Positions 57,955 to 64,000 of a stretch of DNA of 64,000 bases are shown piece by piece. The notes below the pieces were generated by a model, which was given only the letters and a program-made list of their open reading frames with translations, made no database searches and was not told the origin of the DNA. Both the position numbers and the translations under genes were made by a program. The stretch covers positions 186,001 through 250,000 of the forward strand of contig CANMMR010000001.1 of the NCBI GenBank assembly GCA_947499095.1, written 5' to 3'. The stretch comes from an uncultured Erythrobacter sp. Its GTDB lineage: Bacteria > Pseudomonadota > Alphaproteobacteria > Sphingomonadales > Sphingomonadaceae. How positions within the stretch are numbered: the stretch's first letter is position 1; each line of letters opens with the position of its first letter.

Positions 57955-58701
57955 TCAGCCGAACGCCTTCCACAGCGCGGCGAGCGCCGCCCCGCCCAGC
58001 ACCGCGCCCACACAAATGCGCCAAGTGCGATCCTCTATCCGGCCCGAAACCCTGTTGCCGAGCCAGTTGCCGAACAGGATGAGGGGGAACAGAAGGGCGG
58101 CGAGCAGCGCCAGCGACCAGTCCATTACGCCGACAACCGCCGCCGTGGCGAGGCCGAAGACCGGCGCGAACGTAAAAATTAGCATCATTGACGCCTTGGC
58201 CACCTCGCGCGGGATGTCACGGCCAACGTAATAGGGGACGACAGGCGGACCGGGCATTCCGGCATATCCGGTCATGAGACCGCTGAGCGCGCCGACGCCC
58301 CCTGTCGTCGCCATGTGATGATCCACCGCACCACGCCGGGGCAGCAGGATGGCGAAAAAAGCCGTCAGCGCGATCAGCGCAATGACGACACGGGCGATGG
58401 CGGGTGTGGTCACGCTGAGGAGATAAAAACCAACAGGTGTCGTCACCGCGACGAACCCGATGATGATCCAGGCCGATCTTTCGGCATTGCGCACCAGTCT
58501 TCGAATTTCCGACAAGCCGATGAAGACCGACAGGAAATTGGCCAGCAGCACCGCATGGACCGGCGTCAGCGCCAGCGCGAGGATCGGCACGAGCAGGATC
58601 GCCATGCCGAACCCGGTCAGCCCGCGCACGAAGGCCGAGCCGAATGCGGCAACCAGCGCGGCGATGATTGCAGCGGTGCCGTAGCCCGCGAGTGGGTCCA
58701 T
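57955..58701 (-). CDS. TSUP family (TauE/SafE) membrane transporter
   Basis: 248-residue membrane protein with about eight hydrophobic helices and the family's internal repeat: GFGMAILLVPILALAL in the first half and MTGYAGMPGPPVVPYYV in the second. TSUP proteins export sulfite, sulfoacetate or related anions. The ligand is not predictable. It starts seven bases after the thrS stop on the same strand and is probably in the thrS transcript. Confidence 0.9.
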   Translation of the reverse strand: MDPLAGYGTAAIIAALVAAFGSAFVRGLTGFGMAILLVPILALALTPVHAVLLANFLSVFIGLSEIRRLVRNAERSAWIIIGFVAVTTPVGFYLLSVTTPAIARVVIALIALTAFFAILLPRRGAVDHHMATTGGVGALSGLMTGYAGMPGPPVVPYYVGRDIPREVAKASMMLIFTFAPVFGLATAAVVGVMDWSLALLAALLFPLILFGNWLGNRVSGRIEDRTWRICVGAVLGGAALAALWKAFG

Positions 58702-58708
58702 GTGCGAC

Positions 58709-60730
58709 CTAACCCTCGCGCAGGTCGGGCGGCGTCGCTTCGGCCTTGAGCATGGCGATCGCCTCGGCGAGGCTCATCACGCGCTGCTCCTTTTCGCCCA
58801 GCGTGCGGATGGCGACGGTGCCTTCCTCCGCCTCGCGATTGCCGACCACCAGCAGGTGCGGAACCTTGGCGTGGCTGTGCTCGCGCACCTTGTAGTTGAT
58901 CTTCTCGTTGCGAAGATCGCTCTCGACGCGGATGCCCGCCGCTTCCAGCCTGGCTACGGCTTCCTTCGCATAGTCGTCGGCGTCGGAGACGATGGTCGCC
59001 ACCACCGCCTGCACCGGCGCGAGCCACACGGGCAGGCGGCCCGCGAAATGCTCGATCAGAATGCCGATGAAGCGTTCGTAGCTGCCGAAGATCGCGCGGT
59101 GGAGCATGACCGGGCGGTGCTTCTCGCCATCCTCGCCGACATAGCTCGCATCGAGGCGGTCGGGCAGCACGCGGTCGCCCTGGATCGTGCCGACCTGCCA
59201 GGTGCGGCCGATCGCATCGGTGAGGTGCCATTCGAGCTTGGGCGCATAAAAGGCGCCCTCGCCGGGCAGCTCTTCCAGCTTGCCATCGCCTTCGCCCTGC
59301 ATGTCGCTGACCGCGACGGCATCGCGCAATTCCTGCTCCGCCTTGTCCCAATCCTCGTCCGAACCGAACCGCTTTTCGGGGCGCAGGGCGAGCTTGACGT
59401 CGTAGGTGAAGCCGAAGTCGCGATAGACCTGGTCGGCCAGTTCGATGAAGGCCTTCACCTCCTCTACCACCTGCTCTTCCGTGCAGAAGATATGCGCATC
59501 GTCCTGCGTGAACTGGCGCACGCGCATCAGCCCGTGGAGCGCGCCATGCGGTTCGTTGCGGTGGCAGCACCCCATTTCGCCGAGCCGGATCGGCAGGTCA
59601 CGATAGGAGGTGATGCCCTGCTTGAAGACCAGCACATGCGCCGGGCAGTTCATCGGCTTGATCGCCATCCAGTCCGCATCGGGCGCGACGCTGGGGTTGG
59701 CTGGACCATCGCCCAACTCCTCCACCTCGGGCACCATGTCGGGCACGGCGAACATGTTCTCGGCATATTTGCCCCAGTGGCCGGACTGCTCCCACTGGCG
59801 CACGTCCATCAGCTGCGGCGTCTTGATCTCGCGATAGCCGGCCTTGTCCATCTTGCGGCGCATATAGGCCTCCAGCTCGCGCCAGATGCGATAGCCCTTG
59901 GGGTGCCAGAAGACACTGCCATGCGCCTCTTCCTGCAGGTGGAACAGGTCCATCTCGCGGCCCAGCTTGCGGTGGTCGCGCTTGGCAGCTTCTTCCAGCC
60001 TGGTGAGATGCGCGTTGAGCTGCTTCTTGTTCAGCCAGCCGGTGCCGTAAATGCGCGTGAGCTGCGGATTGTTCTGGTCGCCGCGCCAATAAGCACCGGC
60101 AACGCGCGTGAGCTTGAAGGCCTGCGGATCGAGCTTGCCCGTGCTGGCGAGATGGGGCCCGCGGCACATGTCGAGCCAGTCCTCGCCAGACCAATAGACC
60201 GTGAGCTCCTCGTTCTCGGGCAGTTCCTTGGCCCATTCGGCCTTGAAGACCTCGCCTTCGGCCTCCCACTTGTCGATCAATTGCTGGCGGCTCCAGACTT
60301 CGCGGCGCAGCGGCTTGTCGGCCTTGATGATGCGGCGCATTTCCTCCTCGATATCGGGGAGGTCGTCCATACTGAACGGCTCGCGGTCGGCGGGTGCCTT
60401 CACATCGTAATAGAAGCCGTCGTCCGTCGCCGGGCCGAAAGTGATCTGCGTCCCCGGGTAGAGCGACTGGACCGCTTCGGCGAGGACATGGGCGAAATCA
60501 TGCCGCGCCAGTTCGAGCGCGTCTTCCTCGTCGCGGCTCGTAACCAGTGCCAGTTCGGCATCGCCTTCGAATGGCCGGTTGATGTCGCGCAGTTCGCCGT
60601 CCACGCGCGCGGCGATGGCGGCCTTGGCAAGGCCGGGGCCGATCGCAGCAGCGACATCGCCGGGCGTGCTGCCGGGTTCCATCTCGCGCACCGATCCATC
60701 GGGCAGGCTGATCTTGAGCAGTTCCGTCAT
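58709..60730 (-). CDS. thrS: Threonyl-tRNA synthetase
   Basis: 673-residue class II synthetase with the usual domains. The N-terminal TGS domain (about 1-63) and the editing domain ([12 protein letters not shown]) are followed by the catalytic core and the C-terminal anticodon-binding domain. The zinc-site region [11 protein letters not shown] and class II motif [17 protein letters not shown] are present. A threonine-rich leader frame and inverted repeats occupy the upstream gap, so expression probably responds to charged tRNA-Thr. A TSUP transporter gene follows after seven bases. Confidence 0.97.
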   Translation of the reverse strand: MTELLKISLPDGSVREMEPGSTPGDVAAAIGPGLAKAAIAARVDGELRDINRPFEGDAELALVTSRDEEDALELARHDFAHVLAEAVQSLYPGTQITFGPATDDGFYYDVKAPADREPFSMDDLPDIEEEMRRIIKADKPLRREVWSRQQLIDKWEAEGEVFKAEWAKELPENEELTVYWSGEDWLDMCRGPHLASTGKLDPQAFKLTRVAGAYWRGDQNNPQLTRIYGTGWLNKKQLNAHLTRLEEAAKRDHRKLGREMDLFHLQEEAHGSVFWHPKGYRIWRELEAYMRRKMDKAGYREIKTPQLMDVRQWEQSGHWGKYAENMFAVPDMVPEVEELGDGPANPSVAPDADWMAIKPMNCPAHVLVFKQGITSYRDLPIRLGEMGCCHRNEPHGALHGLMRVRQFTQDDAHIFCTEEQVVEEVKAFIELADQVYRDFGFTYDVKLALRPEKRFGSDEDWDKAEQELRDAVAVSDMQGEGDGKLEELPGEGAFYAPKLEWHLTDAIGRTWQVGTIQGDRVLPDRLDASYVGEDGEKHRPVMLHRAIFGSYERFIGILIEHFAGRLPVWLAPVQAVVATIVSDADDYAKEAVARLEAAGIRVESDLRNEKINYKVREHSHAKVPHLLVVGNREAEEGTVAIRTLGEKEQRVMSLAEAIAMLKAEATPPDLREG

Positions 60731-60747
60731 CGTATCTCGTCCGTCGT

Positions 60748-60854
60748 TTGGCGCGCCATGACACAGGCGCGCGCGCCAATGAAGCGGCGTTTGCGTTATT
60801 TCCGATTTCGAGAGGAACGCCGCGCCACCCGAAACCGGGCAGCGGTGGCTGCGG
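60748..60854 (-). promoter_or_regulatory. Putative attenuator region of thrS
   Basis: Between the leader stop and thrS are three stacked inverted repeats. GCCACC/GGTGGC pairs 60844-60849 with 60824-60829. GCGGCGTT/AACGCCGC pairs 60816-60823 with 60784-60791. TTGGCGCGC/GCGCGCCAA pairs 60771-60779 with 60748-60756, just before the ribosome site. The GGGTGG of the first stem can also pair with the ACC-rich threonine codons, giving alternative folds. No strong U-run follows any stem, so control could act on transcription or translation. Confidence 0.6.
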
Positions 60855-60926
60855 TCAGGCCGCGACCATCCGCCCCCGGAGACCCGGGGTGGTGGTAGTC
60901 GTAGTGGTGAAGCGCAGCTTCGTCAT
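60855..60926 (-). CDS. Threonine-rich leader peptide upstream of thrS
   Basis: A 23-codon frame reading MTKLRF, then seven consecutive threonine codons (ACC ACT ACG ACT ACC ACC ACC), then [10 protein letters not shown] and a stop. Several different threonine codons are used. The ATG has no Shine-Dalgarno but lies seven bases after a good -10 box, so the transcript would start at or next to the ATG (leaderless). This resembles amino-acid attenuator leaders such as thrL. It lies 124 bases upstream of thrS on the same strand. Confidence 0.75.
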   Translation of the reverse strand: MTKLRFTTTTTTTPGLRGRMVAA

Positions 60927-60933
60927 GGCTGGA

Positions 60934-60962
60934 CAGATAGCGCGGGTGCCTGCGCTTCTCAA
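60934..60962 (-). promoter_or_regulatory. Sigma-70-type promoter of the thrS leader
   Basis: On the minus strand TTGAGA (60957-60962) and TATCTG (60934-60939) are separated by exactly 17 bases. The -35 box overlaps the stop codon of phoD. The expected start point falls at the A of the leader ATG (60926). Confidence 0.7.
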
Positions 60963-62620
60963 GTCGCTTGCAGCTTGCGACTGCCTGCCAGCGTGGTCAT
61001 GCGGTGGGTCGCAGAAATGCCCGCGCCCTTATCGCGCACGCTGGAGAGGAAGCGGAACTCGCTCGAAGCGCTGCCGGGCGTGAGTTCCACCGCCATATAG
61101 CCGCGCCGCGCCGAATCCATCCATTGGAGCTGCGGATTATGGCTGACGATCGCACTCTCCAGCCGGTCCTTCGGAATGAACGACAGATAGCTTTCCAGCC
61201 CCGGCGAGGTCACGCCCTGGACGCCGAATTCGACGCCGACCGATTGCCCCGCATGGTCGAGATCGAAGGCCCAGGCATTGTGCGTGTCGCCGGCGAGGCT
61301 GATGACGTTCGCGTTCGCCTCCAGCGCTGCCCGGAACACACGCTCGCGCGCGGCCGGATAGCCGTCCCACGCATCCATGTTGAGCGGCAGTTCCGCCCGC
61401 CCTGCCATCGCGCCTGCCAGGATGCGCTGGCGGATGAAGTCGGGCAAATCGCCCGGCAAGCCCTCGGTGAGGCCGGGCGCGGTGGAGAGGTTGCCCATCA
61501 GCACCTGCTGCACCAGCACCTGCCACGGCTTGCCCGCCCCGGCAGAGCGCCTCATGCTATCGGCGAGCCACGCCTGCTGCCGCGCGCCGAGCAGTTCGCG
61601 CGAGGCATCGCGATAGTCGCCCTCGCGGAAGGCCGTCAGTGCGGCCAACGCCTCGTCGGCGGAGGTCTGGCCGGTCAGGATATCGCCATAGGAAAACTGC
61701 TCCGCCCGCGCGGTCAGGCGCGTTTCCAGCCGGAACAGCGTGGCGAGATCGCCGATCTCGTAGGCCGCCCAAGGCTCGTCCGAGACGGGCATCCACTCGC
61801 GATAGGCCTTGATCGCCGCTGCCTTCCGCACCGACCATTCGCCTTCGCTGTCGGGCTGGTGGTTCTGGGCGCAGCCTTCCCACGAATCGTTCGCGCTCTC
61901 GTGATCGTCCCAGCCGCTGATCATCGGGTACATCTGGTGGAGGCGGCGCAGATCGGGGTCGCTGCGATAGAGCGCATAGCGGCGGCGGTATTCGTCGAGA
62001 CTGACGATCTCCTTCGCCGGGAACAGCGTACGGCCGGACAAGGCCTCGTCATTCGAGGGATAGGTGCCGGGGCCGTATTCATAGAAATAATCGCCCAGAT
62101 GCAGCGTGCAGTCGAAGGCGTTCGCATCGGCGGCATGGGCATAGGCGTTGAACCAGCCGAAGCCGATGTTGGAGCAGGAGAATACCGCCATGCGGAACCG
62201 CTCGGTCGGGCCTTCGGGCAGTGTCTTCGTGCGGCCGACATCGGACATCGAACCGTCGGGCGCGACGAAGCGGAAGTAATAGAAGCGCGCCGGGGCAAGG
62301 CCGCTTGCGGTCGCCTTGCAGCACCAGTCGTTATCCGCGCTGGCCGTGACCGTGCCGCCCGAAGCGATAGTGGCGAAGTCGGCGCTCTCCGAAAGTTCAT
62401 AGGTCAGCGCCGTGTCCTGCCCGGCGACGAATCGAGTCCACACCAGAACGCCGTTCGCCGCAGGCTCGCCGCTCGCGACTCCATGCGTGAAGCCGCGACC
62501 GGGCACTTGCGCGGCCAGTGGCATGCCGGCGAGGCCCGCGCCGAGCATGCCGCCCTTGATCAGGCTCCGGCGATCGAGCGACGGCAGCTTCGCGGCAACA
62601 GGCGGTTCGGTGGCAATCAT
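60959..62620 (-). CDS. phoD: Alkaline phosphatase D family protein, Tat-exported
   Basis: 553-residue PhoD-type phosphomonoesterase/phosphodiesterase. The N-terminus has a Tat signal (DRRSLIKGGM, then a hydrophobic stretch ending LAAQ). The core shows VASGEP and WTRF of the N-terminal fold, metal-site segments CTLHLGDYFYEYG and SGWDDHESANDSW, and ISLAGDTHNAWAFDL. GAGGAGAAACG precedes this ATG; the frame extends 54 codons upstream but without a signal peptide. A Pho-box-like repeat lies 36 bases upstream. It ends at the promoter of the thrS leader. Confidence 0.93.
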   Translation of the reverse strand: MIATEPPVAAKLPSLDRRSLIKGGMLGAGLAGMPLAAQVPGRGFTHGVASGEPAANGVLVWTRFVAGQDTALTYELSESADFATIASGGTVTASADNDWCCKATASGLAPARFYYFRFVAPDGSMSDVGRTKTLPEGPTERFRMAVFSCSNIGFGWFNAYAHAADANAFDCTLHLGDYFYEYGPGTYPSNDEALSGRTLFPAKEIVSLDEYRRRYALYRSDPDLRRLHQMYPMISGWDDHESANDSWEGCAQNHQPDSEGEWSVRKAAAIKAYREWMPVSDEPWAAYEIGDLATLFRLETRLTARAEQFSYGDILTGQTSADEALAALTAFREGDYRDASRELLGARQQAWLADSMRRSAGAGKPWQVLVQQVLMGNLSTAPGLTEGLPGDLPDFIRQRILAGAMAGRAELPLNMDAWDGYPAARERVFRAALEANANVISLAGDTHNAWAFDLDHAGQSVGVEFGVQGVTSPGLESYLSFIPKDRLESAIVSHNPQLQWMDSARRGYMAVELTPGSASSEFRFLSSVRDKGAGISATHRMTTLAGSRKLQAT

Positions 62621-62655
62621 TCGTTTCTCCTCACTCGCGGTGCTGCCTGCGCCGG

Positions 62656-62673
62656 ATGACCCCTGCATGACAA
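62656..62673 (-). promoter_or_regulatory. Pho-box-like direct repeat upstream of phoD
   Basis: On the minus strand TTGTCAT and GGGTCAT are spaced by four bases (11-base period), as in PhoB sites built from CTGTCAT repeats. The first half matches six of seven consensus positions and the second five of seven. The position before a phosphatase gene supports it, but no clear -10 box follows. Confidence 0.4.
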
Positions 62674-62781
62674 GCCTTTCAACACCGCTGGAAAGGTCGC
62701 ACTCCATATTGGAAAGCGTGCTCGACATAGGCCGCTCTCCATGACAAACAAGCTTTACACCATAGCAAGGGAGCTTGACCA

Positions 62782-62964
62782 ATGAACCGTACTATCCTTT
62801 CCAGTGGCTTCGCCATTGCCATGCTGCTGACCGCGTTCGGCGTGTCCGTGGGCGCAATTGACGCTGCGGTGGGTGAAACGATGCTGATTGTTTTCCCGGC
62901 ACTGGCCATCGCGACGATCCGGCCGCGCAAATGCTGCGCGTCGCTCAAAGGCGTGTTCTCGTGA
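62782..62964 (+). CDS. Small two-helix membrane protein
   Basis: 60 residues with two hydrophobic segments (about 5-26 and 32-46) and a short basic tail. AGGGAG precedes the ATG at good distance. The stop overlaps the GTG start of the next gene (GTGA), which supports real, coupled translation. No family recognised. It is the first gene of a three-gene module ending in an XRE regulator and is divergent from phoD. Confidence 0.65.
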   Translation: MNRTILSSGFAIAMLLTAFGVSVGAIDAAVGETMLIVFPALAIATIRPRKCCASLKGVFS

Positions 62965-63578
62965 CCAAGAGTAGCGAAAATGCGCTCCGTAGTTCGGTGC
63001 CACTATGGGCCGGGCTGACCTTCGCCAGCTTCGGCGCGGTGATGGGGCTCGCGCTGAGAGATGCCATCAATTCGGCCAGCGCCATGATCCTTCTGATCGT
63101 TCCGGCAGCGCTGTTCTTCCAGACGATGCGTGCGGCCAATCGTGCAGCAAACAATCGAGGGCCGTGCAGCGCAAAGGGCGAGGCGCAGCAACGCTATATC
63201 AAGCGGGTCGTGGTATTCAGCAGCGCCTATCTGGTCGCCATCGCGCTGCAGGTCTCGTTGCTGAGCGACAGCGATCCGTCGACTGCCGCCCGCGTGGCGC
63301 TGGCGCTGCTGCCCGCCTTCGCGATCATCGGCGTGTTCTGGGCGATCGGCCGCCTGATCGTGGAGGAGCAGGACGAATTCCTGCGCATGCTAATCGTCCG
63401 CCAGGCGCTGATCGCCACCGGCTTCGCACTCGCCGCCGCCACGCTGTGGGGTTTCCTCGAATCGACTGGCGTGGTCATTCGTCTCGACGCTTACTGGTGG
63501 GCGGTCGCGTGGTTCTTCGGCCAGTTCGTCGGAGCGGTCGCAAACCGCATCAGCTACGGCACCTGGGGCGCGCTATGA
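62961..63578 (+). CDS. Four-helix membrane protein of an XRE-paired module
   Basis: 205 residues from a GTG that overlaps the preceding stop. Four or five hydrophobic helices are separated by polar loops; the acidic stretch EEQDEFLRML follows the third. The arrangement resembles membrane proteins encoded immediately before small YozG/PH0730-like XRE regulators. Its stop overlaps the regulator's ATG. Function unknown; the membrane protein may sequester or signal to the regulator. Confidence 0.8.
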   Translation: MTKSSENALRSSVPLWAGLTFASFGAVMGLALRDAINSASAMILLIVPAALFFQTMRAANRAANNRGPCSAKGEAQQRYIKRVVVFSSAYLVAIALQVSLLSDSDPSTAARVALALLPAFAIIGVFWAIGRLIVEEQDEFLRMLIVRQALIATGFALAAATLWGFLESTGVVIRLDAYWWAVAWFFGQFVGAVANRISYGTWGAL

Positions 63579-63769
63579 AGAACCGCCTCAAGGTGCTGCG
63601 CGCCGAACGCGACTGGAGCCAGCAGCAGCTTGCCGACCTTCTCGAGGTGAGCCGCCAGAGCGTAAACGCGATCGAGACCGGGCGTTACGACCCGTCACTG
63701 CCGCTGGCCTTCCGGATTGGCGAAGTCTTCGAACTGGCGATCGAGGAAATTTTCCAGCGCGAAGCATAA
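63575..63769 (+). CDS. Small XRE-family helix-turn-helix regulator
   Basis: 64-residue single-domain DNA-binding protein. The helix-turn-helix reads WSQQQLADLLEVSRQSVNAIETGRYDPS, followed by ALEIF-like tail residues ELAIEEIFQ. It matches the short YozG/PH0730-type transcription factors that lack an effector domain. ATGA overlap with the membrane-protein gene indicates a coupled operon, and it probably autoregulates. A strong terminator follows. Confidence 0.92.
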   Translation: MKNRLKVLRAERDWSQQQLADLLEVSRQSVNAIETGRYDPSLPLAFRIGEVFELAIEEIFQREA

Positions 63770-63790
63770 TCAGCGCTGCGATTGACACGG

Positions 63791-63837
63791 CCCCTTCGAT
63801 CCCCGAGCATCCACGCGACGGGATCGAAGGGGTTTTT
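63791..63837 (+). terminator. Rho-independent terminator with embedded Shine-Dalgarno
   Basis: A perfect 13-base-pair stem (63791-63803 with 63820-63832) with a 16-base loop and five T residues ends the XRE operon. Its right arm contains GAAGGGG, which lies 12 bases before the next ATG and is the only ribosome-site candidate for that gene. Confidence 0.9.
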
Positions 63838-63844
63838 GCGCATC

Positions 63845-64000
63845 ATGCACGGTAAATACGACAGCGAGGGCGGCGAAAGCGCTTTCGTGTTCGAAGGCAA
63901 CTGGCGCGAATTCGCACCGATCGCCTTCACCAATCTGTTGCTGACCATCGTCACGCTGGGCATCTACCGCTTCTGGGCCACCACGCGCGAGCGGCAATAT
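63845..64000 (+). CDS. DUF898 family membrane protein (partial, runs off the window)
   Basis: The first 52 codons of a YjgN/DUF898-type protein. After a polar start (MHGKYDSEGGE) comes FVFEGNWREFAPIAFTN and then LLLTIVTLGIYRFWATTRER, the repeated family signature of a helix followed by a YRFW motif. The rest lies beyond the right edge. Its ATG is only seven bases after the T-run of a strong terminator hairpin, so its own promoter is not evident. Confidence 0.85.
   Translation, partial: MHGKYDSEGGESAFVFEGNWREFAPIAFTNLLLTIVTLGIYRFWATTRERQY

Noticed and set aside
52272-58013. A 1913-codon open frame on the minus strand covering glnE and continuing under the M28 peptidase and agmatine deiminase genes
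   Set aside because: Only the glnE part (to 54953) is a recognisable protein. The upstream extension is the antisense of two clear genes and is Arg/Ala/Gly-rich, as expected from GC-rich codon bias.

Overview
The window is GC-rich, densely packed chromosomal DNA from an alphaproteobacterium. It most likely belongs to the Sphingomonadales, near Erythrobacteraceae. This is inferred from the gene families: the rnd-lptC-lptA order, exosortase-A-associated exopolysaccharide genes, a PHB depolymerase and acetoacetyl-CoA reductase, DUF2807, DUF4126, DUF3576 and DUF898 proteins, and several beta-oxidation-type cassettes. I see no rRNA, tRNA, CRISPR array, prophage or intact insertion sequence. Nearly everything is core or household gene content, with one visible accessory insert at about 27.3-29.0 kb.

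Layout. 0-4.7 kb: a forward acyl-CoA catabolic cassette (acyl-CoA dehydrogenase, class III CoA-transferase, thiolase, MaoC-like hydratase), with a large perfect hairpin after the first gene. 4.7-10.4 kb: PPK2, phenylalanine 4-hydroxylase, an acidic lipoprotein, a GlsB-type membrane protein, UppP and an M13 peptidase. 10.4-17 kb: an ABC exporter divergent from the PHB depolymerase, DUF4126, a DUF2807 lipoprotein, and a thiolase/MaoC pair. 17-21 kb: an O-antigen-ligase-like protein and a glycosyltransferase of the exosortase-A-associated type, then an acidic membrane protein. 21.2-27.3 kb: gltB-gltD. 27.3-29.0 kb: an AT-richer insert carrying one orphan gene with a HEPN-like RNxxxH motif and about 0.6 kb of gene-free DNA. 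29-34.6 kb: enoyl-CoA hydratase, SDR, ung, rnd-lptC-lptA and a frameshifted nucleotidyltransferase. 34.6-39.1 kb: a leftward leuS-lptE-holA operon preceded by a DUF3576 lipoprotein. 39.4-44.5 kb: a secreted hypothetical protein, phaB, the remains of a LuxR-HTH/DUF4019 gene, a ribbon-helix-helix protein, murA and galU. 44.5-52.3 kb: a flotillin pair, P450 plus acyl-CoA synthetase, an M23 peptidase, DUF455 and bcp. 52.3-58.7 kb: glnE, an M28 peptidase, agmatine deiminase and a TSUP transporter. 58.7-62.6 kb: thrS and phoD. 62.8-64 kb: a small membrane-protein/XRE operon and the start of a DUF898 gene.

How the genes work together. Envelope building is well represented (UppP, MurA, LptA/C/E, GalU, exopolysaccharide ligase and glycosyltransferase, M23). 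Nitrogen assimilation is covered by GltBD and GlnE. Carbon storage and acyl-CoA turnover are covered by PhaZ, PhaB, two thiolases, two MaoC proteins, enoyl-CoA hydratase, acyl-CoA dehydrogenase, CoA-transferase and acyl-CoA synthetase. Phosphate is handled by PPK2 and PhoD, the latter with a possible Pho box.

The most novel signal is upstream of thrS. A 23-codon reading frame with seven consecutive threonine codons begins seven bases after a very good promoter and is followed by stacked inverted repeats. It looks like a leaderless threonine attenuator controlling threonyl-tRNA synthetase. Other items worth a second look are the frameshifted nucleotidyltransferase, the decayed LuxR/DUF4019 gene, the HEPN-like orphan, the hairpin at 1.2 kb, and a terminator-like hairpin that contains the only Shine-Dalgarno candidate of the DUF898 gene.
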